Source of the DNA: Mucilaginibacter aurantiaciroseus
GTDB lineage: Bacteria; Bacteroidota; Bacteroidia; Sphingobacteriales; Sphingobacteriaceae
Direction of reading: 5' to 3'
NCBI RefSeq assembly: GCF_024055595.1
Contig: NZ_JAMXOF010000002.1
Coordinates: 248,001 to 312,000, forward strand
Length of the DNA: 64,000 bases
Shown here: one piece after another, positions 24,531 to 33,191 of the stretch
How the letters are laid out: every line of letters begins with the position of its first letter
How positions within the stretch are numbered: position 1 is the first letter of the stretch
Translations under genes and position numbers: made by a program
The notes under the pieces: model-generated
Told to the model about the DNA's origin: nothing
Seen by the model: the letters and a program-made list of their open reading frames with translations, nothing else
Database searches by the model: none

Positions 24531-25538
24531 ATGCTTAAGCAAAAAAACAAAATTGCTGTTGTGGGCGGCGGAAGCTGGGCCACCGCAAATATTAAAATGC
24601 TTACCGATAACACCGCCGAAAAGGAAATTTTTTGGTGGATGCGCAACGGTGAAGCTGTAGAACACATCCGTAAATTTGGGCATAACCCACATTACTTAAG
24701 TTCTGTGGAGATCAAAGTGCCTGCGCAAAATATCTCTACCGATCTAAGATCCCTGATACAAGGTGTTGATTATATACTGCTGAATGTACCGGCAGCATTC
24801 TTAAAAGAAGCGCTTGCAGGCATCACTTCGGATGATTTGAAGGGTAAAAAAATAGTATCTGCCATAAAAGGTATTGTGCCCGACGAAAATAAGATCATCG
24901 GCGAGTTTTTGAACGAGAACTACGATGTGCCGTTTGATCATATCCTGGTGATAAGCGGCCCCTGCCACGCAGAAGAGGTTGCGCTTGAGAAACTATCCTA
25001 CCTAACCATCGCCTCAAAAGACGAAGCCCTGGCTGCCGAATTTGCGGACATGCTAAGCACCCGCTACATCAAAACCATCGTGTCCGACGATATTTACGGC
25101 ACCGAATACGGCGCTGTGCTGAAGAATGTGTATGCCATTGCCAGCGGCATTTGCCACGGCGTTGGGTATGGCGATAACTTCCAGGCGGTATTGATCTCGA
25201 ACGCCATCCGCGAGCTGGAGCGATTCGTTGACAAAGTACACCCTATTGACCGCGACATAAAGGAATCGGCCTACCTGGGCGATTTGCTGGTTACCGCCTA
25301 TTCGCAGTTTAGCCGTAATCGTACTTTTGGGAATATGATAGGGAAGGGTTACACGGTAAAATCGGCACAATTGGAGATGAATATGGTTGCGGAAGGATAT
25401 TATGCAGTAAATTGCCTACACCAGGTGAACAGGCAATACAAAGTAGATATGCCCATTTGCGAGGCCGTATACGCTATTTTATATAAGAAAAGCCCACCTG
25501 TGTTAGAAATGCAGAAATTGGCAGAGAAATTGAGTTAG
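24531..25538 (+). CDS. gpsA: Glycerol-3-phosphate dehydrogenase (NAD(P)+)
   Basis: A 335-residue enzyme that makes sn-glycerol-3-phosphate for phospholipids from dihydroxyacetone phosphate. The NAD-binding motif is VVGGGSWATAN near the N-terminus (Ala-Thr in place of the usual Gly-Thr), followed by the LNVPAAF loop, IKGIVPD, SGPCHAEEVA, catalytic-region GTEYGAVLKNVYAIASGICHG-type helix, and SRNRTFGNMIGKG. All blocks are present and the length is normal. The gene stands alone, 300 bp downstream of the efflux operon. The 240 bp after the terminator at 24290 show no other gene. Confidence 0.93.
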   Translation: MLKQKNKIAVVGGGSWATANIKMLTDNTAEKEIFWWMRNGEAVEHIRKFGHNPHYLSSVEIKVPAQNISTDLRSLIQGVDYILLNVPAAFLKEALAGITSDDLKGKKIVSAIKGIVPDENKIIGEFLNENYDVPFDHILVISGPCHAEEVALEKLSYLTIASKDEALAAEFADMLSTRYIKTIVSDDIYGTEYGAVLKNVYAIASGICHGVGYGDNFQAVLISNAIRELERFVDKVHPIDRDIKESAYLGDLLVTAYSQFSRNRTFGNMIGKGYTVKSAQLEMNMVAEGYYAVNCLHQVNRQYKVDMPICEAVYAILYKKSPPVLEMQKLAEKLS

Positions 25539-25569
25539 TTACAGCAGTAACTAAACAAAATTCTTCCAA

Positions 25570-25914
25570 ATGAAAAATATATTTAAATCAGTCCTGTTCG
25601 CTGCTTCGTTATTTGCAGCATCATCGGCTTTCGCGCAAACACATAATGACACTACGCTGGGTCAAAAAATTGGTACCACAGCAAAAAAAGGTTGGCATGC
25701 TACAAAAAAAGCAGGTAAAGCAGTAGGTAATAAAACAGCAGAAGTTGCCTCTAAAGGTGTCGCAGCTGTTGCCGATAAAAAATACGATGAAAAAGTAGCG
25801 CCGGGTGGCCAAACTATTTATATCGATAAAAACTCTTATTATTACTACGTAAATAAAAAAGGCCATCACATATATGTGCCTAAAGCAAAACTGGTTAATA
25901 AACCGGATAAATAA
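25570..25914 (+). CDS. Small exported basic protein, 114 residues
   Basis: A clear signal peptide (FKSVLFAASLFAASSAFAQ, cleaved after residue 23) is followed by a Lys/Ala-rich low-complexity stretch (KKGWHATKKAGKAVGNKTAE) and a tyrosine-rich tail IYIDKNSYYYYVNKKGHHIY. The mature protein is strongly basic and predicted periplasmic or surface-located. The tail, with a YIDKN...YYYVNKKGH repeat-like pattern, resembles small secreted proteins of this phylum with no known role. It is 31 bp after gpsA and closed by a strong terminator. Function unknown. Confidence 0.75.
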   Translation: MKNIFKSVLFAASLFAASSAFAQTHNDTTLGQKIGTTAKKGWHATKKAGKAVGNKTAEVASKGVAAVADKKYDEKVAPGGQTIYIDKNSYYYYVNKKGHHIYVPKAKLVNKPDK

Positions 25915-25920
25915 TTTTAC

Positions 25921-25953
25921 AAAAAGCACCGGCTAACCAATCGGTGCTTTTTT
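25921..25953 (+). terminator. Terminator after the small exported protein
   Basis: Stem AAAAAGCACCG / CGGTGCTTTTT and a T-run, 6 bp past the stop. It separates this gene from the following lipoprotein gene. Confidence 0.85.
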
Positions 25954-25985
25954 ATTTTCCCATCTTTTATTACCTTATCTGCAAT

Positions 25986-26306
25986 ATGAAAAAACATGCT
26001 CTACAATTGATAATGGTATTTGGGGTTGCCACACTGTTAACCGCCTGCGATAAAAAGGAATCAAATAAAAAAGTACGGGGCGACTGGAGATCTAAAGATT
26101 CCAGCACGAGCCTTAAAATAACTGATAAAAAGTTTATTATGGATGGCGATGTGCAAAACGCCGAGGATTATTTTACCAAAGGCGATACTATTTTTACATC
26201 ATTTGAAGGCAATCAGCCCTATACCAAATTTGTGATTCAAAAACTTGATGAGCAGCGCATGAACCTGCTATACCCCGATTCGGTTGCCGTTGAGTTTATC
26301 CGTTAA
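25986..26306 (+). CDS. Small lipoprotein, 106 residues
   Basis: The frame can extend to 25944, but the signal peptide begins at the ATG at 25986: KKHALQLIMVFGVATLLTAC, with a lipobox LLTAC and lipidated Cys21. The mature part is about 86 residues, with strand-rich sequence GDWRSKDSSTSLKITDKKFI. This pattern (a W-R-S start followed by LKIT and KF) is seen in small lipocalin-like lipoproteins of the phylum. Gene order gives no partner. Function unknown. A bidirectional terminator separates it from the helicase gene. Confidence 0.78.
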   Translation: MKKHALQLIMVFGVATLLTACDKKESNKKVRGDWRSKDSSTSLKITDKKFIMDGDVQNAEDYFTKGDTIFTSFEGNQPYTKFVIQKLDEQRMNLLYPDSVAVEFIR

Positions 26307-26311
26307 AACAA

Positions 26312-26345
26312 AAACCTCCCGTATGATGAACAAACGAGAGGCTTT
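26312..26345. terminator. Bidirectional terminator between lipoprotein and helicase genes
   Basis: Stem AAACCTCCCGT / ACGAGAGGCTTT with a bulge and one mismatch. It lies between converging stops at 26306 and 26420. Confidence 0.55.
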
Positions 26346-26419
26346 GTAAACAAAACTAAACTAAAACTATGCTTCCGGGTAACTAATCCGAAAGCTCTTA
26401 TGAAACTAACTAACTAAAC

Positions 26420-28273
26420 TTAGAATCTTCTGCGGCGTTCCGGGCGCTCTTCGCGGGGTTTGCCAGAGAAATCACGAAAACCACCACCACCGTTGCCAGC
26501 GCCGCTGTTCCTGTCCCTGTTGCCACCTTCGCGGCGTCCGCCATTACCACCACTATTTCTATCACGGTTGTAACCGCCTCCGCCTTCGCGCCTTTGGTAA
26601 CCGCCTTCACGTCTGTCGCCATCGCCGCTTCTTGGGCTGCTGGTACCTTCGCCAGATATTTCAATCCTAACTTCGCGGCCTTTAAACTCAATGCCTTTAA
26701 AGTTATTTACTACCTGTTCAACATCAGCATTGCTTACTTCAAAGAATGAGTAAACACCTTTAACATCAATTTTACCAACGGTGCGTCCGCTTATTTTAGA
26801 GTTGTTGCAAATGTAACCCAGCAAATCGCCGCGGTTAAACTCATCAACACTACCTAAGTTGATAAACAAACGTGTATATTCTGATTTGCCACCTGAATCG
26901 CGCATACCGCGTTCGCCTCTTTCGCCATCCCTGCTACGATCATCTGCAGGTGCGTTAAGGTCTGGTGCATTTTGATAATAATCTAAAAAGCGGTTAAACT
27001 CTAATGATGCAAAACGTTTAATTACATCTTCTTTGCTTAACTCAGCAAATTCATCCATAATACGTGGGATGTATTGCTCAATTTGTGCTTCGTTAATAGT
27101 TACGTTATGTACTTTATGTACAAGGGCAAACAATTGTTTTTCGCAAACATCAAAACCTGTAGGTATTTCGGCTTTTACAAACTTTTTACCAATTACACGC
27201 TCAATTTGGCGAATTTTACCAAGCTCTTTGCTGTTGATGATAGCGATAGATATACCCATTTTACCTGCACGAGCTGTACGGCCGCTACGGTGGGTGTAGT
27301 TCTCTATCTCATCTGGTAAGCTATAGTTAATAACGTGTGTAACATCATTAACATCAATGCCGCGTGCTGCAACATCAGTAGCAATTAATAATTGCAGGCT
27401 GCGTTCGCGGTAGCGTTTCATTACCTTATCACGTTGTTGTTGTGATAAATCACCATGTAAAGCATCGGCGTTGTAACCATCTTTTATAAGTGACTCTGCA
27501 ATTTCCTGAGTTTCTATTTTGGTACGGCAAAATACGATACCAAAGATCTCGGGGTTGTTATCAACTATCCGTTTAAAGGCAGCGTATTTATCACGGGCAC
27601 GTACAACGTAGTACTCATGCTCGATATTAACATTACCTGTATTTTTTTCGCCCATGGTTAACTCAAAAGGGTTATCCATGTATTTTTTAGCGATCCTTCT
27701 AACCTCAGAAGGCATGGTGGCTGAGAACAGCCAGGTTTTTTTCTCGTCCGGAGTGGTAGATAAAATACTGTCAATGTCTTCCTGGAAGCCCATGTTGAGC
27801 ATCTCATCAGCCTCATCCAATACCACAAACCTAACCTGCGAAAAATTGATCGCCTTGCGGTTAATAATGTCAAGCATACGGCCCGGGGTAGCAACAACGA
27901 TCTGTACACCACGTTTAATTTGGCGTAGCTGATCCTGGATGCTTGCACCACCGTAAACGGCAACAACGTTAACGTTGTTCATGTGCTTGGAATAGTTCTT
28001 AATGTCGTTCGTGATTTGTAAACAAAGTTCACGTGTTGGGCATAAAACAAGCGCTTGCGGATGATTTTCTTCGAAATCGAGCAGTTCTAATAGCGGCAGT
28101 CCAAAAGCAGCTGTTTTACCGGTCCCTGTTTGGGCTAATCCGACAAAATCGTTGCTGCCTGTTAACAATACCGGAATTGACTGTTCCTGGATTGGTGTAG
28201 GATTTTCAAATCCTAACTCAGAGATGGCATTAACAATATCATGACGGATTCCCAGATTGATAAATGGGTTCAT
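26420..28273 (-). CDS. deaD: DEAD-box RNA helicase (DeaD/CsdA-like)
   Basis: A 617-residue helicase. Motifs in order: Q motif NPTPIQEQSIPVL, motif I AQTGTGKTAAFGLP near residue 45, PTRELCLQI, VATPGRMLD, the DEAD box VLDEADEML, FSATMP, and HRSGRTARAGKMG. A DbpA-type RNA-binding domain at about 470-555 (FINLGSVDEFNRGDLLGYI) is followed by a Gly/Arg/Asn-rich tail (about 558-617) with RRF at the end. DeaD-type enzymes unwind RNA in ribosome assembly and mRNA decay and are often cold-induced. The upstream region is long (301 bp) and carries a hairpin next to the start, which suits autoregulation. Confidence 0.95.
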   Translation of the reverse strand: MNPFINLGIRHDIVNAISELGFENPTPIQEQSIPVLLTGSNDFVGLAQTGTGKTAAFGLPLLELLDFEENHPQALVLCPTRELCLQITNDIKNYSKHMNNVNVVAVYGGASIQDQLRQIKRGVQIVVATPGRMLDIINRKAINFSQVRFVVLDEADEMLNMGFQEDIDSILSTTPDEKKTWLFSATMPSEVRRIAKKYMDNPFELTMGEKNTGNVNIEHEYYVVRARDKYAAFKRIVDNNPEIFGIVFCRTKIETQEIAESLIKDGYNADALHGDLSQQQRDKVMKRYRERSLQLLIATDVAARGIDVNDVTHVINYSLPDEIENYTHRSGRTARAGKMGISIAIINSKELGKIRQIERVIGKKFVKAEIPTGFDVCEKQLFALVHKVHNVTINEAQIEQYIPRIMDEFAELSKEDVIKRFASLEFNRFLDYYQNAPDLNAPADDRSRDGERGERGMRDSGGKSEYTRLFINLGSVDEFNRGDLLGYICNNSKISGRTVGKIDVKGVYSFFEVSNADVEQVVNNFKGIEFKGREVRIEISGEGTSSPRSGDGDRREGGYQRREGGGGYNRDRNSGGNGGRREGGNRDRNSGAGNGGGGFRDFSGKPREERPERRRRF

Positions 28274-28574
28274 GAATTAAAATAACGTATTTGACTACAT
28301 CGTCAAATCGGGTGCAAAAGTACAATTAATATTTGATATTGCAAATACTGATTTTGAAATTTATGATACTGGTAAAATTTAAGGTTAATTTGATGTTAAC
28401 TAACTTAAAATCAATAACTTTTTTATGTTAATTATTTTGGCGTTAGTGTGGTGTATACACGCCAACAGTTTTTCAACCTCTTTTAAAAAGACTTTTAAAA
28501 TGTTAACCACTATTATGAAAAATATTGCAAATCAGCTATAATTCATACCTTTAAACATATAAAATCATATTGGA
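28274..28574. other. 301-bp divergent intergenic region, helicase leader
   Basis: Very AT-rich and without a frame. It contains a perfect 7-bp hairpin ATTTGAC-TACATC-GTCAAAT at 28289-28308, only 16 bp before the helicase ATG, and a second stem GGCGT...ACGCC with inner GTGT...ACAC around 28440-28470. The first would lie in the helicase mRNA leader and could affect translation. Confidence 0.5.
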
Positions 28575-29447
28575 ATGAAATACTTAAATAAAACACTGTT
28601 ATCTACCTTGTTAGCTTTAATCTCCATAGTTAGTTACGCGCAGCAAAAACCCGATAACGATACAACTCAATACGGGCACAATGCTGCTGTAGGCAAGTAT
28701 GTTACTTTGCGTGGGTTTAATATGTATTATGAAGTTTATGGCAAGGGCGAACCAATGCTAATCATCCACGGTAATGGCGGTTCTATTAATAACTTCAGGT
28801 ACCAGATTCCATATTTTGCTAAAAATTACCAGGTAATACTGGCAGATAGCCGCTCGCAAGGAAAATCGATAGATAATAAAGATTCCATCACCTATGAAAT
28901 GATGAGCGATGACTTGAACGCTTTAATGGAACACCTGCAGGTTAAAAACGCCAACGTTATAGGTTGGAGCGATGGTGGGATAGAGGGCCTGCTTTTAGCC
29001 ATGAACTACCCCGATAAAGTTAAAAAACTTGCCGTTACAGGCGCGAACCTTTGGCCCGATACCAGCGCGGTTGATAAGTTTGTATACGATTATGCTTTTA
29101 AGATGAACCAGGTAGCGGTTGATACCATGAAGAAGATCAAAAACCCAACCGGGGATATGCAGGTGCAGGTAAAATTACTGCACCTGCTAAGCTACGAACC
29201 GCATATAAAATTGGCTGCATTAAAGAAGATCAGCTGCCCAACGCTGGTAATTGGCGGCGACCATGACGTGATCAGGAACAAGCACACTATGCTGATAGCA
29301 GAGAACATAGCCAACTCGTATTTGTGGATCATACCCAACTCGGGTCATTCCACCCCGATATTTTACCGCAATATGTTTAACCAGGTAGTAGGCGACTTTT
29401 TTGCGAAGCCATACAGGCAGATAAAGGAGTTTGGAAAGTTTCAGTAA
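28575..29447 (+). CDS. Exported alpha/beta hydrolase
   Basis: A 290-residue alpha/beta-hydrolase with a signal peptide (LLALISIVSYAQ, cleaved near residue 22). Oxyanion loop IIHGNGGS is near residue 63, the nucleophile elbow GWSDGG puts Ser132 as nucleophile, the acid is in VIGGDHDVI, and the catalytic His is in NSGHSTP. The closest general group is the AB-hydrolase 1 family (esterases and similar). The substrate is unknown. The stop abuts, with no gap, the stop of the convergent DUF4293 gene. No terminator is visible between them. Confidence 0.88.
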   Translation: MKYLNKTLLSTLLALISIVSYAQQKPDNDTTQYGHNAAVGKYVTLRGFNMYYEVYGKGEPMLIIHGNGGSINNFRYQIPYFAKNYQVILADSRSQGKSIDNKDSITYEMMSDDLNALMEHLQVKNANVIGWSDGGIEGLLLAMNYPDKVKKLAVTGANLWPDTSAVDKFVYDYAFKMNQVAVDTMKKIKNPTGDMQVQVKLLHLLSYEPHIKLAALKKISCPTLVIGGDHDVIRNKHTMLIAENIANSYLWIIPNSGHSTPIFYRNMFNQVVGDFFAKPYRQIKEFGKFQ

Positions 29448-29915
29448 CTACCTCAACCTATCAGCAGATTTCACTAGTTTCTCATCTTTTTGAATTGCTT
29501 TAACAGCAAATATGATAAGGATGATGCTCAACGATGTCAGGAACAGGCCAATGCCCATGTTTTTGTATTCCAGTGTAATTGGGCCAACAACGCTTTTAAC
29601 GGTTTGTGCCATCCAGAAGCTGTAGCCTATCAATACCAAAACAGCCACGTAGCTAATGGTGATTTGCTGCTTACGGTTCTTATAAAGGAATATCAGCGCC
29701 AGCGGGATCAACGCTGCAAATGCGGTAGCAATAGTTAATGGTAAAAAAGGGTGGGTCTGCTTGTCCTGCCCGTTTAGTATTTCATAAACGCCGGTTACGG
29801 ATACGTTAACCAGTTTGCCATCTACAAAAATGTTATGGGCAAGCGGGAAAACGAACAGCGCGAAAATCACCATTGAAGCGAAAAGGAAGTATATTGATTG
29901 GATACGTTGTAGCAT
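29448..29915 (-). CDS. DUF4293-type four-helix membrane protein
   Basis: A 155-residue integral membrane protein with four hydrophobic helices (about 6-26, 55-75, 83-103, 122-142) and a lysine-rich C-terminus. The family N-terminus, LQRIQSIYFLFASM, starts at the ATG at 29915; the frame can be extended 7 codons upstream to 29936, but that is less likely. DUF4293 proteins are confined to Bacteroidota and have no known function. It is divergent from truA; the 79-bp gap carries the truA promoter candidate. Confidence 0.85.
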   Translation of the reverse strand: MLQRIQSIYFLFASMVIFALFVFPLAHNIFVDGKLVNVSVTGVYEILNGQDKQTHPFLPLTIATAFAALIPLALIFLYKNRKQQITISYVAVLVLIGYSFWMAQTVKSVVGPITLEYKNMGIGLFLTSLSIILIIFAVKAIQKDEKLVKSADRLR

Positions 29916-29982
29916 TTTGTTTGTTATAAGTTGCAAGCAAATATAGAATGGTAATTGGTAAATCTAAAATCGTAAATGATGT

Positions 29983-29990
29983 TAACTTTG
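29983..29990 (+). promoter_or_regulatory. Putative -7 box for truA, leaderless transcript
   Basis: TAACTTTG is a good TAnnTTTG match and ends 4 bp before the GTG start at 29995. Since transcription starts about 7 bp after this box, the mRNA would begin at or very near the start codon. Confidence 0.45.
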
Positions 29991-29994
29991 CCAC

Positions 29995-30747
29995 GTGGCA
30001 AACATTCAACGATATTTTATTGAACTGGCTTATGATGGTACCAACTATCATGGATGGCAGGTGCAGCCAAATGCCGTAACCGTTCAGCAAGTGTTGGACA
30101 AAGCCCTTACCACTTTGTTACGCCAACCCATAGAAACCGTTGGTTGCGGCCGTACAGATACAGGTGTGCATGCTAAAGATTTTTTCGCACATTTGGATGT
30201 TCAGACGATGGTCCATGGCCCATCTACCATAGACAAACGCAGTTTAAACGCCCTGCTTCCGCACGATATCGCCATTAAAAACATCATCCCCGTAAATCCC
30301 GAAGCTCACGCCAGGTTTGATGCCACACTGCGTTCGTACGAGTATCATATCCATTTTGAAAAGAACCCGTTTTTAAACAACTATTCATGGTTAATCCGCG
30401 ACAAGCCAAATCTGGAACTAATGAACCGGGCGGCGGCAATAGTCATGGAATACACAGATTTTAGCTGTTTCAGCAAAAGTAATACGCAGGTTAAAACCAA
30501 TAATTGTAAAATTGCAAAAGCAGAATGGGTGGAGACTGAAAACGGCATCGTTTTTCATATTTCTGCAGATAGGTTTTTGCGCAATATGGTCCGCGCTGTT
30601 GTGGGTACGTTATTGCAGGTTGGCAAATGCGAAGTGCCGCCCGAAGATATCCGCAAGGTAATAGAAAGCAAAAACCGCAGTAAGGCAGGAACAAGTGTAC
30701 CCGCTTGCGGGTTGTATTTAACAGAGATAAAGTATCCGTATTTGTAA
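29995..30747 (+). CDS. truA: tRNA pseudouridine(38-40) synthase
   Basis: A 250-residue TruA. The catalytic Asp is in GCGRTDTGVHAK near residue 55; the N-terminus ANIQRYFIELAYDGTNYHGW and the C-terminal FLRNMVRAVVGTLLQVG block are typical. It modifies uridines in the tRNA anticodon stem. The start is GTG at 29995; the family N-terminus begins directly after it, so no other start fits. The gene is followed by a perfect 21-bp inverted repeat before the ABC exporter gene. Confidence 0.95.
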   Translation: MANIQRYFIELAYDGTNYHGWQVQPNAVTVQQVLDKALTTLLRQPIETVGCGRTDTGVHAKDFFAHLDVQTMVHGPSTIDKRSLNALLPHDIAIKNIIPVNPEAHARFDATLRSYEYHIHFEKNPFLNNYSWLIRDKPNLELMNRAAAIVMEYTDFSCFSKSNTQVKTNNCKIAKAEWVETENGIVFHISADRFLRNMVRAVVGTLLQVGKCEVPPEDIRKVIESKNRSKAGTSVPACGLYLTEIKYPYL

Positions 30748-30748
30748 G

Positions 30749-30827
30749 ATTTCGAATGTTCAAATTCGAATTTGATTTAACAGGACAAAGACATTAAAAA
30801 GCAATCTCGAATTTGAACATTCGAAAT
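30749..30827. repeat. Perfect 21-bp inverted repeat between truA and the ABC exporter
   Basis: Arms at 30749-30769 and 30807-30827 are exact reverse complements, built of the words TTCGAATGTTCAAATTCG and CGAATTTGAACATTCGAA. The loop is 37 bp. The left arm starts 2 bp after the truA stop; the right arm ends 16 bp before the exporter ATG. No T-run follows, so this is not a standard terminator. Confidence 0.85.
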
Positions 30828-30843
30828 TCGACATAAACTATAA

Positions 30844-32655
30844 ATGGCATCAGGAGTTACAGGTAAAGCGCTCGACTGGAAATTAATGAGCAGGGTTATG
30901 CACTATGTAAAGCCATACAACGGCAAGTTTGTGGTAGCTACAATCCTCACCATGTTTTTGGCGGCTGTTGCATTGGTGCAGCCTATACTGATACAACGCA
31001 CGCTTGATGTAAACATATTGGGTAACGATTATAACGGCCTCGTTTTTATGATTGGGCTGATGATAGCGCAACTGTTTGTTCAAACCATTGCGCAGTATTA
31101 CCAAACTTATTTAACCAATGCGCTGGGTCAGTCTGTGATCCGCGATCTGCGGAAAGATGTTTTTAACCACATCACCAGCCTGCGTTTAAAATATTTCGAC
31201 CGTACACCAATTGGGATGCTCATCACACGCACCGTGTCCGACCTGGAAACTATCGCTGATATTTTTTCTGAGGGGTTGATCTCTATTATGGGCGATATGC
31301 TGCTGGTTTTTGCTGTAATCGGTTACATGATCTGGCAGGACTGGAAACTGGCGCTGATCACTCTGATACCTATGCCGTTGCTTTTTGCATCAACTTATAT
31401 ATTTAAAGAAGCTATAAAATCTTCCTTCCAGGAAGTGCGCACGCAGGTGGCGCAACTGAATACCTTTTTGGCCGAGCATATCAGCGGTATCAGCATCATC
31501 CAATACTTCGCCCGCGAGGAGCAGGAGATGCGCAAGTTCCGCTCAGTAAATGAAAAGTATCGCGATGCCAACATACGCTCTAACTGGTACTATTCTATCT
31601 TCTTCCCGGTGGTAGAAATTTTGTTCGCCATTTGTATAGCCCTGCTGGTTTGGTACGGCTGTAAACGGATCCTGAACGATCAGCAAATGCATGCATTATC
31701 GGCTTCGCCAAATGGTATTACGCCGGGTGTAATTACCGGGTTTATAGTATTGCTAAATATGCTGTTCCGCCCCATTCGCCAACTGGCCGATAAATTTAAC
31801 ACCCTGCAAATGGGTATGGTTGGTGCCGACAGGATCTTTAAAGTATTAGATACCGATGAGGTTGCAATTGACAAAGGTAAACTTGCACCTGCCTCATTAC
31901 AGGGCGATATCGAATTTAAAAACGTTTGGTTTGCCTACAACGAGGAGAACTGGGTGCTTAAGGATATTAACTTCCACATAAAACCCGGGGAAACGCTGGC
32001 TTTGGTTGGGGCAACCGGCGCGGGTAAATCGTCAACAATTAATATTTTAAACCGCTTTTATGATATAGGTAAAGGCGAAGTGAAAGTAGACGGACACGAT
32101 ATTCGTGAGTATAAGGTGGATTACCTGCGGTCTAAAATAGCCACAGTAATACAGGATGTATTTTTGTTTACCGATACCATTGGCAATAACATCAGCCTCA
32201 ATAATCCGGAAATCACCCGCGAAGAGATCATAGCGGCAGCAAAAGATGTTGGCGCGCACGATTTTATTGAACGTTTACCCGGCGGTTACGATTATAATGT
32301 GATGGAGCGCGGGGCAACCTTATCTGCAGGGCAGGCGCAGTTGATCTCGTTCATCCGCGCATTGGTTTATAACCCGGCTATTTTGGTGCTGGATGAAGCT
32401 ACCTCATCAGTAGATACCGAAACCGAGCTATTGATACAAACTGCCATTAATAAATTAATGCAGGGCCGTACGGCTATCGTAATAGCCCACCGTTTATCTA
32501 CCATACAAAACGCCGATAAGATCATCGTGCTTGATCATGGCGAGATCAAAGAAGTGGGTACCCACCAGCAATTGTTGAGAATAGATAATGGTTACTACCG
32601 TAAACTTTATGATCTGCAATTTAATTCGGCAGGTATAGCTAAAACAATAGAATAG
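30844..32655 (+). CDS. ABC exporter, fused membrane and ATPase domains (MsbA/MdlB-like)
   Basis: A 603-residue half-transporter. Six membrane helices lie in residues about 20-330, including an insertion with the Asn-Gly-Ile-Thr-Pro-Gly loop near 290. The ATPase domain at about 355-595 has Walker A GATGAGKSST, Q-loop VIQDVFLF, signature LSAGQ (Ala in place of the second Gly of LSGGQ), Walker B ILVLDEATSSVD and the H-loop IVIAHRLSTI. It works as a homo- or heterodimer exporting lipids or drugs; the substrate is not predictable. A second half-transporter is not adjacent. Upstream is the 21-bp inverted repeat. Confidence 0.92.
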   Translation: MASGVTGKALDWKLMSRVMHYVKPYNGKFVVATILTMFLAAVALVQPILIQRTLDVNILGNDYNGLVFMIGLMIAQLFVQTIAQYYQTYLTNALGQSVIRDLRKDVFNHITSLRLKYFDRTPIGMLITRTVSDLETIADIFSEGLISIMGDMLLVFAVIGYMIWQDWKLALITLIPMPLLFASTYIFKEAIKSSFQEVRTQVAQLNTFLAEHISGISIIQYFAREEQEMRKFRSVNEKYRDANIRSNWYYSIFFPVVEILFAICIALLVWYGCKRILNDQQMHALSASPNGITPGVITGFIVLLNMLFRPIRQLADKFNTLQMGMVGADRIFKVLDTDEVAIDKGKLAPASLQGDIEFKNVWFAYNEENWVLKDINFHIKPGETLALVGATGAGKSSTINILNRFYDIGKGEVKVDGHDIREYKVDYLRSKIATVIQDVFLFTDTIGNNISLNNPEITREEIIAAAKDVGAHDFIERLPGGYDYNVMERGATLSAGQAQLISFIRALVYNPAILVLDEATSSVDTETELLIQTAINKLMQGRTAIVIAHRLSTIQNADKIIVLDHGEIKEVGTHQQLLRIDNGYYRKLYDLQFNSAGIAKTIE

Positions 32656-32656
32656 C

Positions 32657-32908
32657 TTACTTAGATTCCAAACGGCGGTCGTCATCATCAGATGCATCGG
32701 GCTGGTTTTCTTTCGGTGGGGTTTTTACCGGATAAACCGGTTGCTCCTCGTTTTCATAACGTTTGGCCACATTTTCCTGCTGTGGCTCATCGCTGTGATA
32801 TTGTTTATCTTCTTTTTTCACAACACTTTTGTGCCCGTTATCTGCAGGCCTGTTAGTTGGTGTGTCTGATGGTGATGGTTTATTGTGGTCGTTTGCTGGA
32901 GTTGTCAT
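32657..32908 (-). CDS. Hydrophilic disordered protein, 83 residues
   Basis: Start taken at the ATG at 32908 (TTPANDHNKPSPSDTPTNRP follows); the frame extends to 32956, but the extra 16 residues look like non-coding sequence. The product is rich in Pro, Asp, Glu, Lys and Gln, has no hydrophobic core, no signal and no cysteine, and should be disordered. The gene is convergent with the ABC exporter (stop-to-stop gap 1 bp). I recognise no family. Expression is uncertain. Confidence 0.5.
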   Translation of the reverse strand: MTTPANDHNKPSPSDTPTNRPADNGHKSVVKKEDKQYHSDEPQQENVAKRYENEEQPVYPVKTPPKENQPDASDDDDRRLESK

Positions 32909-32954
32909 GATGGGATAACAGGTGTAAAACAGATTTGTTTCTTGCCTCGCCACC

Positions 32955-33041
32955 ATGTTATTGCGAGCGATAGCGTGGCAATCTCAGAGGACAAGCGGAT
33001 ATGCTGTTATTGCCACGTCGCTACGCTCCTCACAATAACAT
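32955..33041. repeat. REP-like palindromic repeat, copy R2
   Basis: ATGTTATTGCGAGCGATAGC...GTGGCAATCT (32955-32984) and, inverted, ATTGCCACGTCGCTACGCTC...AATAACAT (to 33041). Same words as at 11841 and 42801, here with TTATTGCGAG instead of TCATTGCGAG. Confidence 0.7.
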
Positions 33042-33191
33042 AAGAGCGTAACGGCGTTAATTATTGTTAATTATTCGCTATAATCCTTTACCTTTAGGGC
33101 AGGTTTGTTAATTTAGCAAAATTAAGGTGTAAGATATAAAGGTAAAGCTGGTCTCAAATCTTATATCTACATCTCATATCTAAATATACGC

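Noticed and set aside
26410..26691. Ala/Lys/Val-rich frame inside the helicase gene tail
   Set aside because: Shadow of the Gly/Arg/Asn-rich helicase tail in another frame; simple composition only.
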